A stretch of DNA of 64,000 nt. Source: Bradyrhizobium sp. PSBB068 (GTDB lineage Bacteria; Pseudomonadota; Alphaproteobacteria; Rhizobiales; Xanthobacteraceae). Location of the stretch: contig CP069300.1 in the NCBI GenBank assembly GCA_016839165.1, forward strand, positions 3,038,001-3,102,000, in the 5' to 3' direction. Numbering within the stretch: the stretch's first letter is position 1; every line of letters starts with the position of its first letter. Made by a program: the position numbers and the translations under genes. Shown in pieces: positions 27,679 to 36,599 of the stretch. The notes below the pieces were generated by a model. That model made no database searches. It was not told the origin of the DNA and was given only the letters and a program-made list of their open reading frames with translations.

Positions 27679-29172
27679 TCATCGCGCTTTGGGACCTCGC
27701 GCCTTCGTGGATTGCTTGCGCGTCGCGCGCAGCGCTGTCAGCGTTGTCTTCGCCAGTTGTTCCGCCGCCGCGACGAGTTGCGGAACCGGATGACCGGAGA
27801 ATCCCAGCACGAAGCCAGGCAGTGGCCGCGCGCGACGATAGGTCTCGGCGAGCAGCCAGCCGCCGACGCCTGCGGCTGCCTTTGCCTGCGCAGCAACCAG
27901 CGGGTCGGTTGCGGGATCGAGCCGCGCCACGAGATGCAGGCCCTGTGACGGCACGGGAACCGTGAGCTCACCCTCCGATGCGTCGGTAAGTGTCGCGGCC
28001 AGGACGTCGCGCGCCTCGCGATAGAGCTTTCGCGACTTGCGCAGATTGGCAGCGAAGGCACCGGAGTTCAGCATGTCGGCAACCGCGCCTTCCATCAACG
28101 TGCCGGGAAAGCGGTCGAGCGCGGCGCGCGCCGCCGTCACCGGACCGATCAAGGCCTCGGGCAGGGCGCAGTAACCGATCCGCAATCCCGGAAACAGCGT
28201 CTTGGCAAACGTGCCCATGTAGATCACACGGCGCAGATGATCGATGCCGGCAAGCGAGAGCAGCGGCGCGCCGTCATAGCGGAACTCGCTGTCGTAGTCG
28301 TCCTCGAACACGAAGGCGCCGGCGTCCCTGGCCCAGTCGAGCAGTTCGAGCCGGCGCGGCATCGACATCTGCACACCGAGCGGAAACTGGTGCGACGGCG
28401 TGACATAGGCGGCGCGCGCCTGCGGCCCGGAGATGCGCCCCTTGTCGATGCGCATGCCGGCGCCATCGACCGACACCGAGACCGGCCGATAGCCGCAATG
28501 CTCGATCGCGCGCCGCGCCGCCGGATAGCCGGGGTCTTCGCACCAGACCTTGTCGCCAGGCTTGAGGATGGCCCCGAGCACGATGCGCAGCGCGTGCAGC
28601 GTGCCCGAGGCCAGCATGATCTGGTCGGGGTCGCAGCGCAGCCCGCGCGCCGACAGCAGATGATCCGATATCGCGGCGCGCAACTCGCTGCTGCCGCGGG
28701 GATCGCCGTAGTGCAGATGCTCGGACCCGAAGGCGCGTAGCCTGCGGCCGGCAAAGGCGCGGAAGCGCTGCAGCGCGCGCTCGTCGATATGGGTGCAGCC
28801 GAGCGAGAGCGCATTGTGCTGCGGCGGCTCGATCTCGATCTTGGTGCGTCGCTCTGCACCGGCCCGCGCCGGAATCCGCGGCGCGACGAACGTACCGGAG
28901 CCAGTGGTCGCCACCGCAAAGCCGTCGGCGATCAGGCGCTCATAGGCCGTGGTGACGGCGTTGCGGCGAAAGCCGGTTTGTTTGGCCAGCATGCGCGACG
29001 GCGGCAGCGGCTCGCCCGGCTTGACCAGGCCGCCGACGATGGTGTGGCACAGAGCCTGATAGAGCCGCTGCTGCGAGGCCGCGCCCGGCGTCACATGCGG
29101 GCCGGTGAGGTCGAGCGGCAGCTCCGGCTTGCGCGCCGCTGGTTCTCGGGAATTGGTCGGAATTTTTCGCAT
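27679..29172 (-). CDS. MocR/PdxR-type GntR regulator with aminotransferase fold
   Basis: A 497-residue regulator that joins an N-terminal winged helix (YQALCHTIVGGLVKPGEPLP, RMLAKQTGFRRNAVTTAYER) to a fold-type I aminotransferase domain that binds PLP. Visible PLP contacts are FEDDYDSEFRYDG and the Schiff-base lysine in GTFAKTLFPGLRIGY. Such proteins often control vitamin B6 or amine genes. The ATG at 29172 (MRKIPTNSRE) was chosen because the extra upstream residues run into the intergenic region. It faces the PNPOx-like gene at 29246 across 73 bases, so it is the likely regulator of that gene. Confidence 0.88.
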   Translation of the reverse strand: MRKIPTNSREPAARKPELPLDLTGPHVTPGAASQQRLYQALCHTIVGGLVKPGEPLPPSRMLAKQTGFRRNAVTTAYERLIADGFAVATTGSGTFVAPRIPARAGAERRTKIEIEPPQHNALSLGCTHIDERALQRFRAFAGRRLRAFGSEHLHYGDPRGSSELRAAISDHLLSARGLRCDPDQIMLASGTLHALRIVLGAILKPGDKVWCEDPGYPAARRAIEHCGYRPVSVSVDGAGMRIDKGRISGPQARAAYVTPSHQFPLGVQMSMPRRLELLDWARDAGAFVFEDDYDSEFRYDGAPLLSLAGIDHLRRVIYMGTFAKTLFPGLRIGYCALPEALIGPVTAARAALDRFPGTLMEGAVADMLNSGAFAANLRKSRKLYREARDVLAATLTDASEGELTVPVPSQGLHLVARLDPATDPLVAAQAKAAAGVGGWLLAETYRRARPLPGFVLGFSGHPVPQLVAAAEQLAKTTLTALRATRKQSTKARGPKAR

Positions 29173-29245
29173 GGAATTGGCACTATCGCAGACCAAATGA
29201 ACAGCTACAACTCTGGACAGATTCCAGATTTCAATGAGGCGAGCC

Positions 29246-29986
29246 GTGACCGAAGGCGCATCCACTCCGTCCTATCCCAAGTCGTCCTACCCAACGTCGT
29301 CCCGCAACCGGGTCAAGCGTCGCCATGACCGCGGCTTCTACGATCATGCCACCGTGCACAGGATCCTGGACGCTTCGATGCTGTGCCACGTCTCCTACGT
29401 GATCGACGGCCAGCCCTATTGCACGCCGACCTTCTTCTGGCGCGAGGGCACCAAACTCTATTGGCACGGCTCGAGCGCGAGCCGCATGCTGGAGAACCAG
29501 TCCGAGGGCCAGCGCGTGTGCCTGACGGTTGCCCATCTCGACAGCCTGGTGCTGGCGCGCTGCGGTTTCAATCACTCGGCCGACTATCGCGCGGTGATGG
29601 CGTTCGGGTCGGCCTATCTCGTCACCGATCCCGAGGAGAAGGAGCGGGCGGTCGTCGCGATGGTCGATCGCTTCTTTCCCGACCGCACCGCGGGCCTGCG
29701 CGCCAGCAACAAGCAAGAGATCAAGGCGACCTCGTTCATCGCGATGGAGATCGAGGAGGCCTCGGCCAAGGTACGCGCCAAGGGCGTCGCCGACGACGAC
29801 GAGGATTACGAACTGCCGATCTATGCCGAGCGGATTCCGGTGCGCACCGTGCTCGGTGCGCCCGAGCCGTGTCCGCGGCTGCTCGACGGCGTGACGCGGC
29901 CGAAGACGCTCGATGGCTATTCCGAAGGCCGTCTGCTCGAAGATGCATTGCGGGATGCCTATTTTGCGCAATACCCGGCCGGGTGA
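29246..29986 (+). CDS. Pyridoxamine 5'-phosphate oxidase-like FMN-binding protein
   Basis: A flavin-binding split-barrel protein of about 246 residues (NimA/PNPOx-related). Typical are RGFYDHATVHRILDASMLCH, VIDGQPYCTPTFFWREGTKL and LVLARCGFNHSADYRAVMAF. The start is either the GTG at 29246 (GAGG six bases upstream) or an ATG at 29234 without a ribosome-binding site. True PNPOx motifs at the C-terminus are absent, so B6 synthesis is not supported; nitro-reduction or general flavin redox is possible. It is divergent from the PLP-sensing MocR-type gene. Confidence 0.8.
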   Translation: MTEGASTPSYPKSSYPTSSRNRVKRRHDRGFYDHATVHRILDASMLCHVSYVIDGQPYCTPTFFWREGTKLYWHGSSASRMLENQSEGQRVCLTVAHLDSLVLARCGFNHSADYRAVMAFGSAYLVTDPEEKERAVVAMVDRFFPDRTAGLRASNKQEIKATSFIAMEIEEASAKVRAKGVADDDEDYELPIYAERIPVRTVLGAPEPCPRLLDGVTRPKTLDGYSEGRLLEDALRDAYFAQYPAG

Positions 29987-30042
29987 AAGCAGGTTACGCT
30001 GCGGCTCCCACCTTGTCTGATGTCCCCCCATGGAGCTGCCGC

Positions 30043-31320
30043 ATGACTGCCGAGACGCAACAACGAATCCTTGCCGCCGTTGACGAGGGATTCGATGCGC
30101 AGCTTGCGACGACGCAGGCCTTCGTCGCGATCCCCTCGACCCGCGGCGCCGAGGGGCCGTGCCAGGACATGATCGGCGATTTGCTGCGCGAGCGCGGCTA
30201 CGAGGTCGACGACTGGCACATCAATCTCGACGATCTCAGAGATCTGCGCGGATTCGGCCCGATCGAGCATGATTTCTCGAAGGCGCGCACGGTGGTCGGC
30301 ACCTACCGCCCCGCGACCAATGCCGGCAAATCGCTGATCCTGCAGGGGCACTGCGACGTTGTGCCGACCGGTCCATTGGAGATGTGGGAGACGCCGCCGT
30401 TCTCGCCCGTCATCAAGGACGGCAGGATGTACGGCCGCGGTGCCTGCGACATGAAGTCCGGCACCATCGCCGCGCTCTATGCGCTGGATGCGATCAAGAA
30501 GGCCGGATTGAAGCCGACCGCGCGGATTCATTTCCAGTCCGTGATCGAGGAGGAGAGCACCGGCGTCGGCGCGCTCTCGACCTTGCAGCGCGGCTATCGC
30601 GCCGATGCCTGCTTCATCCCGGAGCCGACCAACGGCAAGATGATCCGCTCGCAGGTCGGCGTGATCTGGTTCCGCCTGAAGGTGCGTGGCTTCCCGGTGC
30701 ATGTGTTCGAGGCCGGTGCCGGATCGAACGCGATCATGGCGGCGTATCACCTGGTGCACGCGCTGGAGAAGCTCGAGATCGCCTGGAACGAGCGCGCCAA
30801 GGCCGACAAGCATTTCAAGGACGTCAATCATCCGATCAACTTCAACCCCGGCATCATCAAGGGCGGCGACTGGGCCTCCAGCGTGCCGGCCTGGTGCGAC
30901 GTCGACTGCCGCATTGCGGTGCTGCCGGGCTGGTCGATCACCGAGTGCCAGAAGGAGATTCTGGCCTGCGTGTCGGCGGCGGCGCGCGACCACCGCTTCC
31001 TTTCCAACAATCCGCCGCAGGTCGAATGGTCGGGCTTCCTGTCGGAGGGCTACGAGCTGGTGAATTCCGAGGCGCCGGAAGCCGCATTCGCCAGGGCGCA
31101 CCAGGCGGTCTATGGCGGGGCGGTGGAGGATCGCGCCTTCACCGCGCTGACCGACACACGGTTCTACGGCCTGAACTACGACATCCCGAGCCTCTGCTTC
31201 GGCGCCAGCGGCGCGGCGATGCACGGGTTCAACGAGTATGTCGAGCTGGACTCGCTGCGGCAAGCGACCAAGGCCATGGCGCTGTTCATCACGGAGTGGT
31301 GCGGGGTGGAGAAGGCGTAG
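30043..31320 (+). CDS. M20 family deacylase/peptidase (ArgE/DapE type)
   Basis: A 425-residue zinc-dependent amidohydrolase. Metal and catalytic residues are evident: LILQGHCDVVPTGP (His and Asp), RGACDMKSGTIAALYA (bridging Asp), IEEESTGVGAL (catalytic Glu pair), CFIPEPTNG and, near the C-terminus, AAMHGFNEYVEL (His). The substrate is an N-acyl or N-formyl amino compound and cannot be named. The ATG at 30043 has GGAG seven bases upstream; the longer frame is an artefact. It lies 56 bases after the flavin-binding gene and may share its promoter. Confidence 0.88.
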   Translation: MTAETQQRILAAVDEGFDAQLATTQAFVAIPSTRGAEGPCQDMIGDLLRERGYEVDDWHINLDDLRDLRGFGPIEHDFSKARTVVGTYRPATNAGKSLILQGHCDVVPTGPLEMWETPPFSPVIKDGRMYGRGACDMKSGTIAALYALDAIKKAGLKPTARIHFQSVIEEESTGVGALSTLQRGYRADACFIPEPTNGKMIRSQVGVIWFRLKVRGFPVHVFEAGAGSNAIMAAYHLVHALEKLEIAWNERAKADKHFKDVNHPINFNPGIIKGGDWASSVPAWCDVDCRIAVLPGWSITECQKEILACVSAAARDHRFLSNNPPQVEWSGFLSEGYELVNSEAPEAAFARAHQAVYGGAVEDRAFTALTDTRFYGLNYDIPSLCFGASGAAMHGFNEYVELDSLRQATKAMALFITEWCGVEKA

Positions 31321-31480
31321 CCTTTCTGCATTGCGGGCCCGCCGCGCTATCGCTCCGTTTGCCGGGGAGGGATCGGGCGCGGGTCAACCAGATGCTTTAG
31401 GTTTAAAATAAAGGCTGGGCGAACAGCCGCGCCGGTGGCAAAATGGCGCCTGATCGACGGCGAGTCTCCGAGGAGCCACG

Positions 31481-32290
31481 ATGCGCGATTGGGATGATGC
31501 CTACGCCAATTCGGCCCACGTGCCGGGGTCGGATGCGCTGCCGGCGCGGTGGGCGGAGCGGGCTGCGGCCTATCGTGCCGGACTTAAATCATTCAAGGCG
31601 GATATTGCCTATGGATCGGGAGAGCGGCAGCGTCTCGACCTGATCCTGCCGGACGGCGACAGCAAAGGTCTCGTCGTCTTCGTGCATGGCGGTTACTGGA
31701 TGCGCTTCGACAAATCGTCATGGACCGACCTCGCCGAGGGTGCGCGAAGCCACGGCTGGACGGTGGCGCTGCCGAGCTACACGCTGGCACCGGCCGCGCG
31801 CATCTCGGACATCACGGCCGAGATCGCGGGCGCGATCGCTTCGGCTGCTGCCCAAGTCTCCGGGCCTATTCGATTGGTCGGTCATTCCGCAGGCGGCCAT
31901 CTCGTTACGCGCATGCTGTGCGACGATAGCCGTCTCGAACCTGAGGTCTACGACAGGATCGTGGCGACGCTGTCGATCAGCGGTCTGCACGACCTGCGAC
32001 CGCTCCTGAAGACGGCAATGAACGGGACGCTGCGGATGAACATGGGCGAGGCGGCGCTCGAAAGCGCCGCTTTGCATCTGCCACGAGGCAAGTCGCCGCT
32101 GACCACCTGGGTCGGCAGAAGCGAGCGACCCGAGTTCATCCGTCAGGCTGAGCTGATGGCTAACATCTGGACCGGATTCGACGTGCCCACGCATCTCGTC
32201 GTCGACCCCGGGCATAACCATTTTACTGTTGTCGATGGGCTGAAGGATCCATCCTCTGCCATCACGAGGTGCCTTCTGGGCCTTGCTTGA
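31481..32290 (+). CDS. Alpha/beta hydrolase, probable kynurenine formamidase
   Basis: A 269-residue alpha/beta hydrolase. The oxyanion motif VVFVHGGYWMRFDKSSW and the nucleophile GHSAGGHLVTRML are those of the AFMID-type arylformamidases; an acidic residue and a His (DPGHNHFTVVDGL) complete the triad. It lies first in a row with kynA (27 bases on) and kynU, which makes hydrolysis of N-formylkynurenine the probable role. It is not of the metal-dependent KynB type, so I withhold a symbol. GAGGAGCC is close before the ATG. Confidence 0.85.
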   Translation: MRDWDDAYANSAHVPGSDALPARWAERAAAYRAGLKSFKADIAYGSGERQRLDLILPDGDSKGLVVFVHGGYWMRFDKSSWTDLAEGARSHGWTVALPSYTLAPAARISDITAEIAGAIASAAAQVSGPIRLVGHSAGGHLVTRMLCDDSRLEPEVYDRIVATLSISGLHDLRPLLKTAMNGTLRMNMGEAALESAALHLPRGKSPLTTWVGRSERPEFIRQAELMANIWTGFDVPTHLVVDPGHNHFTVVDGLKDPSSAITRCLLGLA

Positions 32291-32317
32291 GGCGGAGATC
32301 GATCGAGAGGATGTGTC

Positions 32318-33157
32318 ATGAGCAGCAACGACTACGATCCCGCGGTCGAGGGCGCCGAGACCGATTTCGCCCGGAAAATGTCGTATAGCGACTATCTGCA
32401 ACTCGATGCGCTGCTCGGCGCCCAGCACCCGATTTCCGACGCGCATGACGAGATGCTCTTCATCATCCAGCATCAAACCTCCGAATTGTGGATGCGGCTC
32501 GCCATCCACGAGCTCCGGGCCGCCCGCCACGCCATCGCCCGCGAAGAAGTGTCACCGGCGATGAAGATGCTCGCGCGTGTCTCCCGCATCTTCGAGCAGT
32601 TGAACAATGCCTGGGACGTGCTGCGGACCATGACGCCCAGCGAATATACCCATTTCCGCTCGCGGCTGGGACAATCCTCGGGCCTCCAGTCGTATCAATA
32701 CCGGCTGATCGAGTATCTGCTCGGCAATCGCAACGGCGCGATGTTGAAGCCGCATGCGCATGACTCCGAGGTGACGGCTTTGCTCAAGACCGAGCTTGCG
32801 ACGCCGAGTCTTTATGACGAGGTGCTCCGGCTTGCCGACCGCAAGGGGCTCACCATGCCCGCGACCGTCCTGTCACGCGACGTCCACGAGACCCATCACT
32901 TCGACCAGGGCGTGATGCAAGCCTGGCGCCGCGTCTACGAAGCTCCGGAGGCCAATTGGACGCTCTACGAGCTCGCCGAGAAACTGGTCGACTTCGAGGA
33001 TTATTTTCGCCGCTGGCGCTTCAATCACGTGACGACGGTGGAGCGTGTCATCGGCTTCAAGCGCGGCACCGGCGGTACTGGCGGGGTCAGCTATCTCAAG
33101 CGGATGCTCGAGGTCGAGCTGTTTCCCGAACTGTGGCGTGTCCGCACCGTCCTCTAG
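32318..33157 (+). CDS. kynA: Tryptophan 2,3-dioxygenase
   Basis: Haem enzyme that opens the indole ring of tryptophan, the first step of the kynurenine pathway. Substrate-site residues are seen in [19 protein letters not shown], and the haem ligand lies in [20 protein letters not shown], followed by [12 protein letters not shown]. Length 279 residues is normal for bacterial TDO. It sits in the middle of the three-gene operon. The gene ends 10 bases before kynU. Confidence 0.96.
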   Translation: MSSNDYDPAVEGAETDFARKMSYSDYLQLDALLGAQHPISDAHDEMLFIIQHQTSELWMRLAIHELRAARHAIAREEVSPAMKMLARVSRIFEQLNNAWDVLRTMTPSEYTHFRSRLGQSSGLQSYQYRLIEYLLGNRNGAMLKPHAHDSEVTALLKTELATPSLYDEVLRLADRKGLTMPATVLSRDVHETHHFDQGVMQAWRRVYEAPEANWTLYELAEKLVDFEDYFRRWRFNHVTTVERVIGFKRGTGGTGGVSYLKRMLEVELFPELWRVRTVL

Positions 33158-33167
33158 GCGAATTGTC

Positions 33168-34382
33168 ATGATCGAAGCGAAATCGCAGCTGCGCGTCTAC
33201 GACGACACCAAGGCGATGTTCCATCTGCCTGCTGACGTCATCTATCTTGACGGCAACTCGCTTGGTGCGCTGCCACTGGGCGTTGCCGAACGCGTTGCGC
33301 ATGTCATCACGGCCGAGTGGGGCGATGAGCTCATTCGCGCCTGGAACAGTGCCGGCTGGTATGTGCAGCCGCGCCGCGTGGGCGACCGCATCGCTCGCCT
33401 GATCGGCGCCGCGTCCGGTACGGTGATGATTGGCGACACGCTGTCGCTCAAGGTCTATCAGGCGCTTGCGGCCGCACTCGAGATGAACCGGGAGCGCAAG
33501 GTCGTTCTGTCCGACACGGGTAATTTCCCGACCGATCTCTATATGGCGGAAGGCCTGATCGCCACGCTCGGGCGCGGCCATCAATTGCGGCTGGTGGCCC
33601 CGGAGGAGGTCGAGCCATCGCTGTCGGACGAGGTTGCGGTGCTCTATTTGACTGAGGTCGACTACCGCACCGGCCGTCGCCACGATATGCGGACCCTGAC
33701 GGCGAAGGCGCATGCGCTCGGCATCGTCACGGTCTGGGATCTGGCCCATTCGGCCGGCGCGCTGCCGGTCGACCTCGCCGGCGTCGGCGCCGATTTCGCA
33801 GCCGGCTGCACCTACAAATATCTCAACGCTGGACCCGGCGCGCCGGCCTTCCTTTACGTCGCGCCGAAGCATGCCGATCAAGCGCGCGCCGCGTTGTCGG
33901 GCTGGATGGGGCACGCAAAGCCGTTCGCCTTCGATCTTGGTTATCAACCTGCTGATGGCGTCGAGCGCATGCGTGTCGGCACACCGCCGGTGCTGGCGAT
34001 GGCCGCGCTGGAGGCATCGCTCGACATCTGGGATCGTGTCGATATGGGCGAAGTCCGCGCTCGCTCGCTCGCGCTAGGCGACCTGTTGATAGCTGAGATC
34101 GCGCGACGCTGTCCGTCGCTGAGGCTGGTAACGCCGCCGGCGCATGCGCAGCGTGGGTCGCAGGTTTCCTTCGCCTTCGCCGGCGGATATGCCGCCATGC
34201 AGGCGCTGATTGCCCGCGGCGTGATCGGTGACTTCCGGGCGCCTGATATCATGCGGTTCGGGATCACACCGCTCTATATCGGCGAAGCGGAGGTGCTGAA
34301 GGCCGCCGAGATCATTGAGGAAGTGATCAATGGCGAGGTGTGGCGCCGGCAAGAATATCAGGTCGTGAATGCGGTGACGTGA
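33168..34382 (+). CDS. kynU: Kynureninase
   Basis: PLP enzyme that cleaves kynurenine to anthranilate and alanine. The 404-residue protein has YLDGNSLGALP at the N-terminus, SDTGNFPTDLYM, VWDLAHSAGALPVDL and the PLP lysine in AAGCTYKYLNAGPGAPAFLY, then GWMGHAKPFAFD. The ATG at 33168 (MIEAKSQLRVYD) was chosen because the longer frame lies inside kynA. It is the last gene of the operon. No Lrp-type kynR regulator is adjacent. The anthranilate formed could return to tryptophan synthesis or be degraded elsewhere. Confidence 0.95.
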   Translation: MIEAKSQLRVYDDTKAMFHLPADVIYLDGNSLGALPLGVAERVAHVITAEWGDELIRAWNSAGWYVQPRRVGDRIARLIGAASGTVMIGDTLSLKVYQALAAALEMNRERKVVLSDTGNFPTDLYMAEGLIATLGRGHQLRLVAPEEVEPSLSDEVAVLYLTEVDYRTGRRHDMRTLTAKAHALGIVTVWDLAHSAGALPVDLAGVGADFAAGCTYKYLNAGPGAPAFLYVAPKHADQARAALSGWMGHAKPFAFDLGYQPADGVERMRVGTPPVLAMAALEASLDIWDRVDMGEVRARSLALGDLLIAEIARRCPSLRLVTPPAHAQRGSQVSFAFAGGYAAMQALIARGVIGDFRAPDIMRFGITPLYIGEAEVLKAAEIIEEVINGEVWRRQEYQVVNAVT

Positions 34383-34427
34383 GCAACGAGCGCTATCCCA
34401 AAGCCTTATACTGATTGAGGCGAGTAA

Positions 34428-35216
34428 TCATGGGTGCCGCGACCACAACGCATTGACGATCGCATCGAGCCCATCGGTCAGCGCGGCGGGGCCGGGCTGC
34501 AAAATGATCGGCGACTTGATCTCGACGATGCGATCGTTGCGGACGGCCGGAATGTCGCTCCAGCCGCCACGGGCCCTGATGCGGTCGACCACGACCTTCT
34601 TGCCGCACCAGGATGCCAGGATCACGTCGGGCATCGCTGCGCGCACGGCATCTGCCGAGACGATGCGATCCCTGGCGGCCTTGTGCGCACGCAGGTGCGG
34701 CAGAGCGTCCTCGCCGCCGGCGATCTCGATCAGTTCGGACACCCAGCCGATGCCGCTGATCAGCGGCTCGTCCCATTCCTCGAAATAGACTTTTGGCCGC
34801 GGCGTCGGACGTGGCGTTGCCGCAATCTTGGCCAGCCGTTGTTCGAGGCCTTGCGCGAGCCGCTCGCCGCGATCGGCCGCGCCTACCATCGCACCGAGGC
34901 TGCGGATCATTGCGAGGATGCCGGCGACGTCGCGCTGATTGAAGACATGAACGGCGACACCGGCGCGCACGAGATCGGCGACGATGTCGGCCTGCAGGTC
35001 GGAGAAGGCGAGCACCAGATCGGGGTCGAGCGCCAGGATCTTCGGTATGTCGGCGGAGATGAATGCCGACACCCGCGGCTTCTCGCGGCGGACCTGCGGC
35101 GGGCGCACCGCGTAGCCTGAGACCCCGACGATGCGGTCCTGCTCGCCGAGCAAATACAGCGTTTCGACCGTCTCTTCGGTCAAGCAGACGATCCGGCGGG
35201 GAGGGAAGTCGCGCAT
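34428..35216 (-). CDS. BtuF-like cobalamin/iron-chelate binding protein without signal peptide
   Basis: A 262-residue protein with the FepB/BtuF-type bilobed fold: RRIVCLTEETVETLYLLGEQ, DIPKILALDPDLVLAFSDLQ, and PDVILASWCGKK. In transport systems such proteins are periplasmic. Here the first residues are MRDFPPRRIV and no signal peptide can be found, nor is one encoded in the upstream frame to 35261 or beyond. No ABC permease or ATPase is nearby. It may be cytosolic or use an upstream start I cannot see. It is divergent from the thioesterase gene. Confidence 0.8.
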   Translation of the reverse strand: MRDFPPRRIVCLTEETVETLYLLGEQDRIVGVSGYAVRPPQVRREKPRVSAFISADIPKILALDPDLVLAFSDLQADIVADLVRAGVAVHVFNQRDVAGILAMIRSLGAMVGAADRGERLAQGLEQRLAKIAATPRPTPRPKVYFEEWDEPLISGIGWVSELIEIAGGEDALPHLRAHKAARDRIVSADAVRAAMPDVILASWCGKKVVVDRIRARGGWSDIPAVRNDRIVEIKSPIILQPGPAALTDGLDAIVNALWSRHP

Positions 35217-35354
35217 CGACGACGGTATGCAGGCTTGGCGGCCCGTTGTCACCGACGGCATAACGTCATGGTCGCCATTACCTCGGACGTCATTGCCGCG
35301 CCCGGCCGGTCCATCCATCATGCCGGTACGAAGGCTACAAAGCAGGGAGTGCCC

Positions 35355-35753
35355 ATGACGCCGCTCGAAAAGATCCAGTCGATGAAGATGCCGTTCGCGG
35401 AACTGAAGGGCGTCATCTTCACCGAGGCCAGCCAGGATCGCGTGGTCGCGCGGATGGTGGTGCGGCCAGACCTCTGTACCCTGCGGAACACGATCCACGG
35501 CGGCGCAGTGATGGCCTTTGCCGACTCGGTCGGCGCGGCCGCCACCGTGATCAACCTGCCTGAGGACGCCAAAGGCACCACGACGCTGGAGAGCAAGACC
35601 AACTTCATCGGCGGCGCCAAGGAGGGGAGCACTGTGATCGCCACGGCGACGCCGGTTCACCGGGGCCGCCGGACCCAGGTCTGGCAGACCAGGCTGGAAA
35701 CCGAGGATGGGAAACTGGTTGCGGTCGTTACCCAGACGCAGCTGGTATTATGA
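35355..35753 (+). CDS. PaaI-type hotdog thioesterase
   Basis: A 132-residue single hotdog domain, probably a tetrameric acyl-CoA thioesterase. The signature NTIHGGAVMAFADSVGAAAT contains the PaaI-type HGG motif with its catalytic acidic residue further on, and ESKTNFIGGAKEGSTVIATA is the second strand block. GGGAG lies six bases before the ATG at 35355, which decides the start. The acyl group is unknown. A perfect inverted repeat follows the stop. Confidence 0.88.
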   Translation: MTPLEKIQSMKMPFAELKGVIFTEASQDRVVARMVVRPDLCTLRNTIHGGAVMAFADSVGAAATVINLPEDAKGTTTLESKTNFIGGAKEGSTVIATATPVHRGRRTQVWQTRLETEDGKLVAVVTQTQLVL

Positions 35754-35761
35754 TGTGGCAA

Positions 35762-35785
35762 TGATGTGATTTTCTGATCACATCA
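35762..35785. promoter_or_regulatory. Perfect inverted repeat TGATGTGAT-N6-ATCACATCA
   Basis: TGATGTGAT (35762-35770) and ATCACATCA (35777-35785) are exact reverse complements with the spacer TTTCTG. TGATGTG occurs again just upstream at 35751. It looks CRP/FNR- or GntR-like but the spacing between the TGTGA halves is eight, not six. No T-run follows, so it is more likely an operator for the GNAT gene at 35894 than a terminator. Confidence 0.5.
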
Positions 35786-35893
35786 CTGTTTATTTAAATG
35801 AATCTAGACACTTGAATTATATGGTGCGGCGCACAATATAGGACGGGTTAGGGAGTCGACGCCTCCTCGAGGGCTACCAAGAGGAGTTATGAA

Positions 35894-36517
35894 GTGAACC
35901 ACGATTCCATCAGTTCGACATCTGCCCGAGGCACCGTGCGGACGTTGAGCCAGCAGGAGGAGCTTCCTCTGCTGCGCGATCATCTGCTGAGACTGGATCG
36001 AACCAGCCGTCATGATCGTTTTCATGGCTTCATCGACGACAGTTTCATCCGCCGCTATGCCGAGCGCTGCGCCAACGACGGCACGGTCATCATCGCCTAT
36101 TTCGAGGATGGCGTGGTTCGCGGTGCGGCCGAGCTGCATCCGCCGGAGCAGTCGCCCGACGCGCAGCCCGAGATCGCCTTCAGCGTCGAGCGGTCGGTGC
36201 GGCGCAAGGGCGTCGGCAGCACGCTGTTCCGCAAGCTGATCGCCGAGGCGCATGCCAAGGGCTACACAAGCCTGCGCATCACCACCGGCGCGCAGAACGA
36301 CGCGATGCGCGCGCTTGCCACCAAGTTCGGTGCGCAGCTGACGTTCCGCCACGGCGAGTCGACCGGCAGCATCGACCTGACCGAGCAACACCAACCCGTG
36401 CCTGCGCCGACGATCGCCCCGGTGACAGCTGTCGCGGCCGCGTGCGCGCTCGTCGACATGAACCGGGCCTATTGGCGAATGGTGATGCAGATGTCCGGCT
36501 GGGGCCGGGCCGCCTGA
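35894..36517 (+). CDS. GNAT family N-acetyltransferase
   Basis: A 207-residue protein with the acetyl-CoA motif AFSVERSVRRKGVGSTLFRK at about residues 95-115, preceded by ELHPPEQSPDAQPEI and followed by helix ALATKFGAQL. The start is the GTG at 35894, with GAGGAG seven bases upstream; the nearby ATG at 35889 runs into a stop after two codons. The N-terminal 35 residues and the C-terminal helix are extra to the core. The substrate is unknown. A strong terminator follows. Confidence 0.85.
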   Translation: MNHDSISSTSARGTVRTLSQQEELPLLRDHLLRLDRTSRHDRFHGFIDDSFIRRYAERCANDGTVIIAYFEDGVVRGAAELHPPEQSPDAQPEIAFSVERSVRRKGVGSTLFRKLIAEAHAKGYTSLRITTGAQNDAMRALATKFGAQLTFRHGESTGSIDLTEQHQPVPAPTIAPVTAVAAACALVDMNRAYWRMVMQMSGWGRAA

Positions 36518-36540
36518 GCTCAAAAACTCAGATCAAATAC

Positions 36541-36577
36541 AAAAAGGGCAATCCGCTCAGCGGATTGCCCTTTTTCT
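36541..36577 (+). terminator. Intrinsic terminator after the GNAT gene
   Basis: AAAGGGCAATCCGCT and the complementary CGGATTGCCCTTT form a long perfect stem with a three-to-four base loop, flanked by A-run and T-run (TTTTTCTTT). The symmetric layout can stop transcripts from both sides, including the opposite gene that ends at 36600. Confidence 0.92.
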
Positions 36578-36599
36578 TTGAACCAACGGATGTTGCTTT

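Noticed and set aside
35889..35897. Two-codon mini-frame ATG AAG TGA overlapping the GNAT start
   Set aside because: Only two bases separate it from the Shine-Dalgarno, too close for initiation; probably chance.
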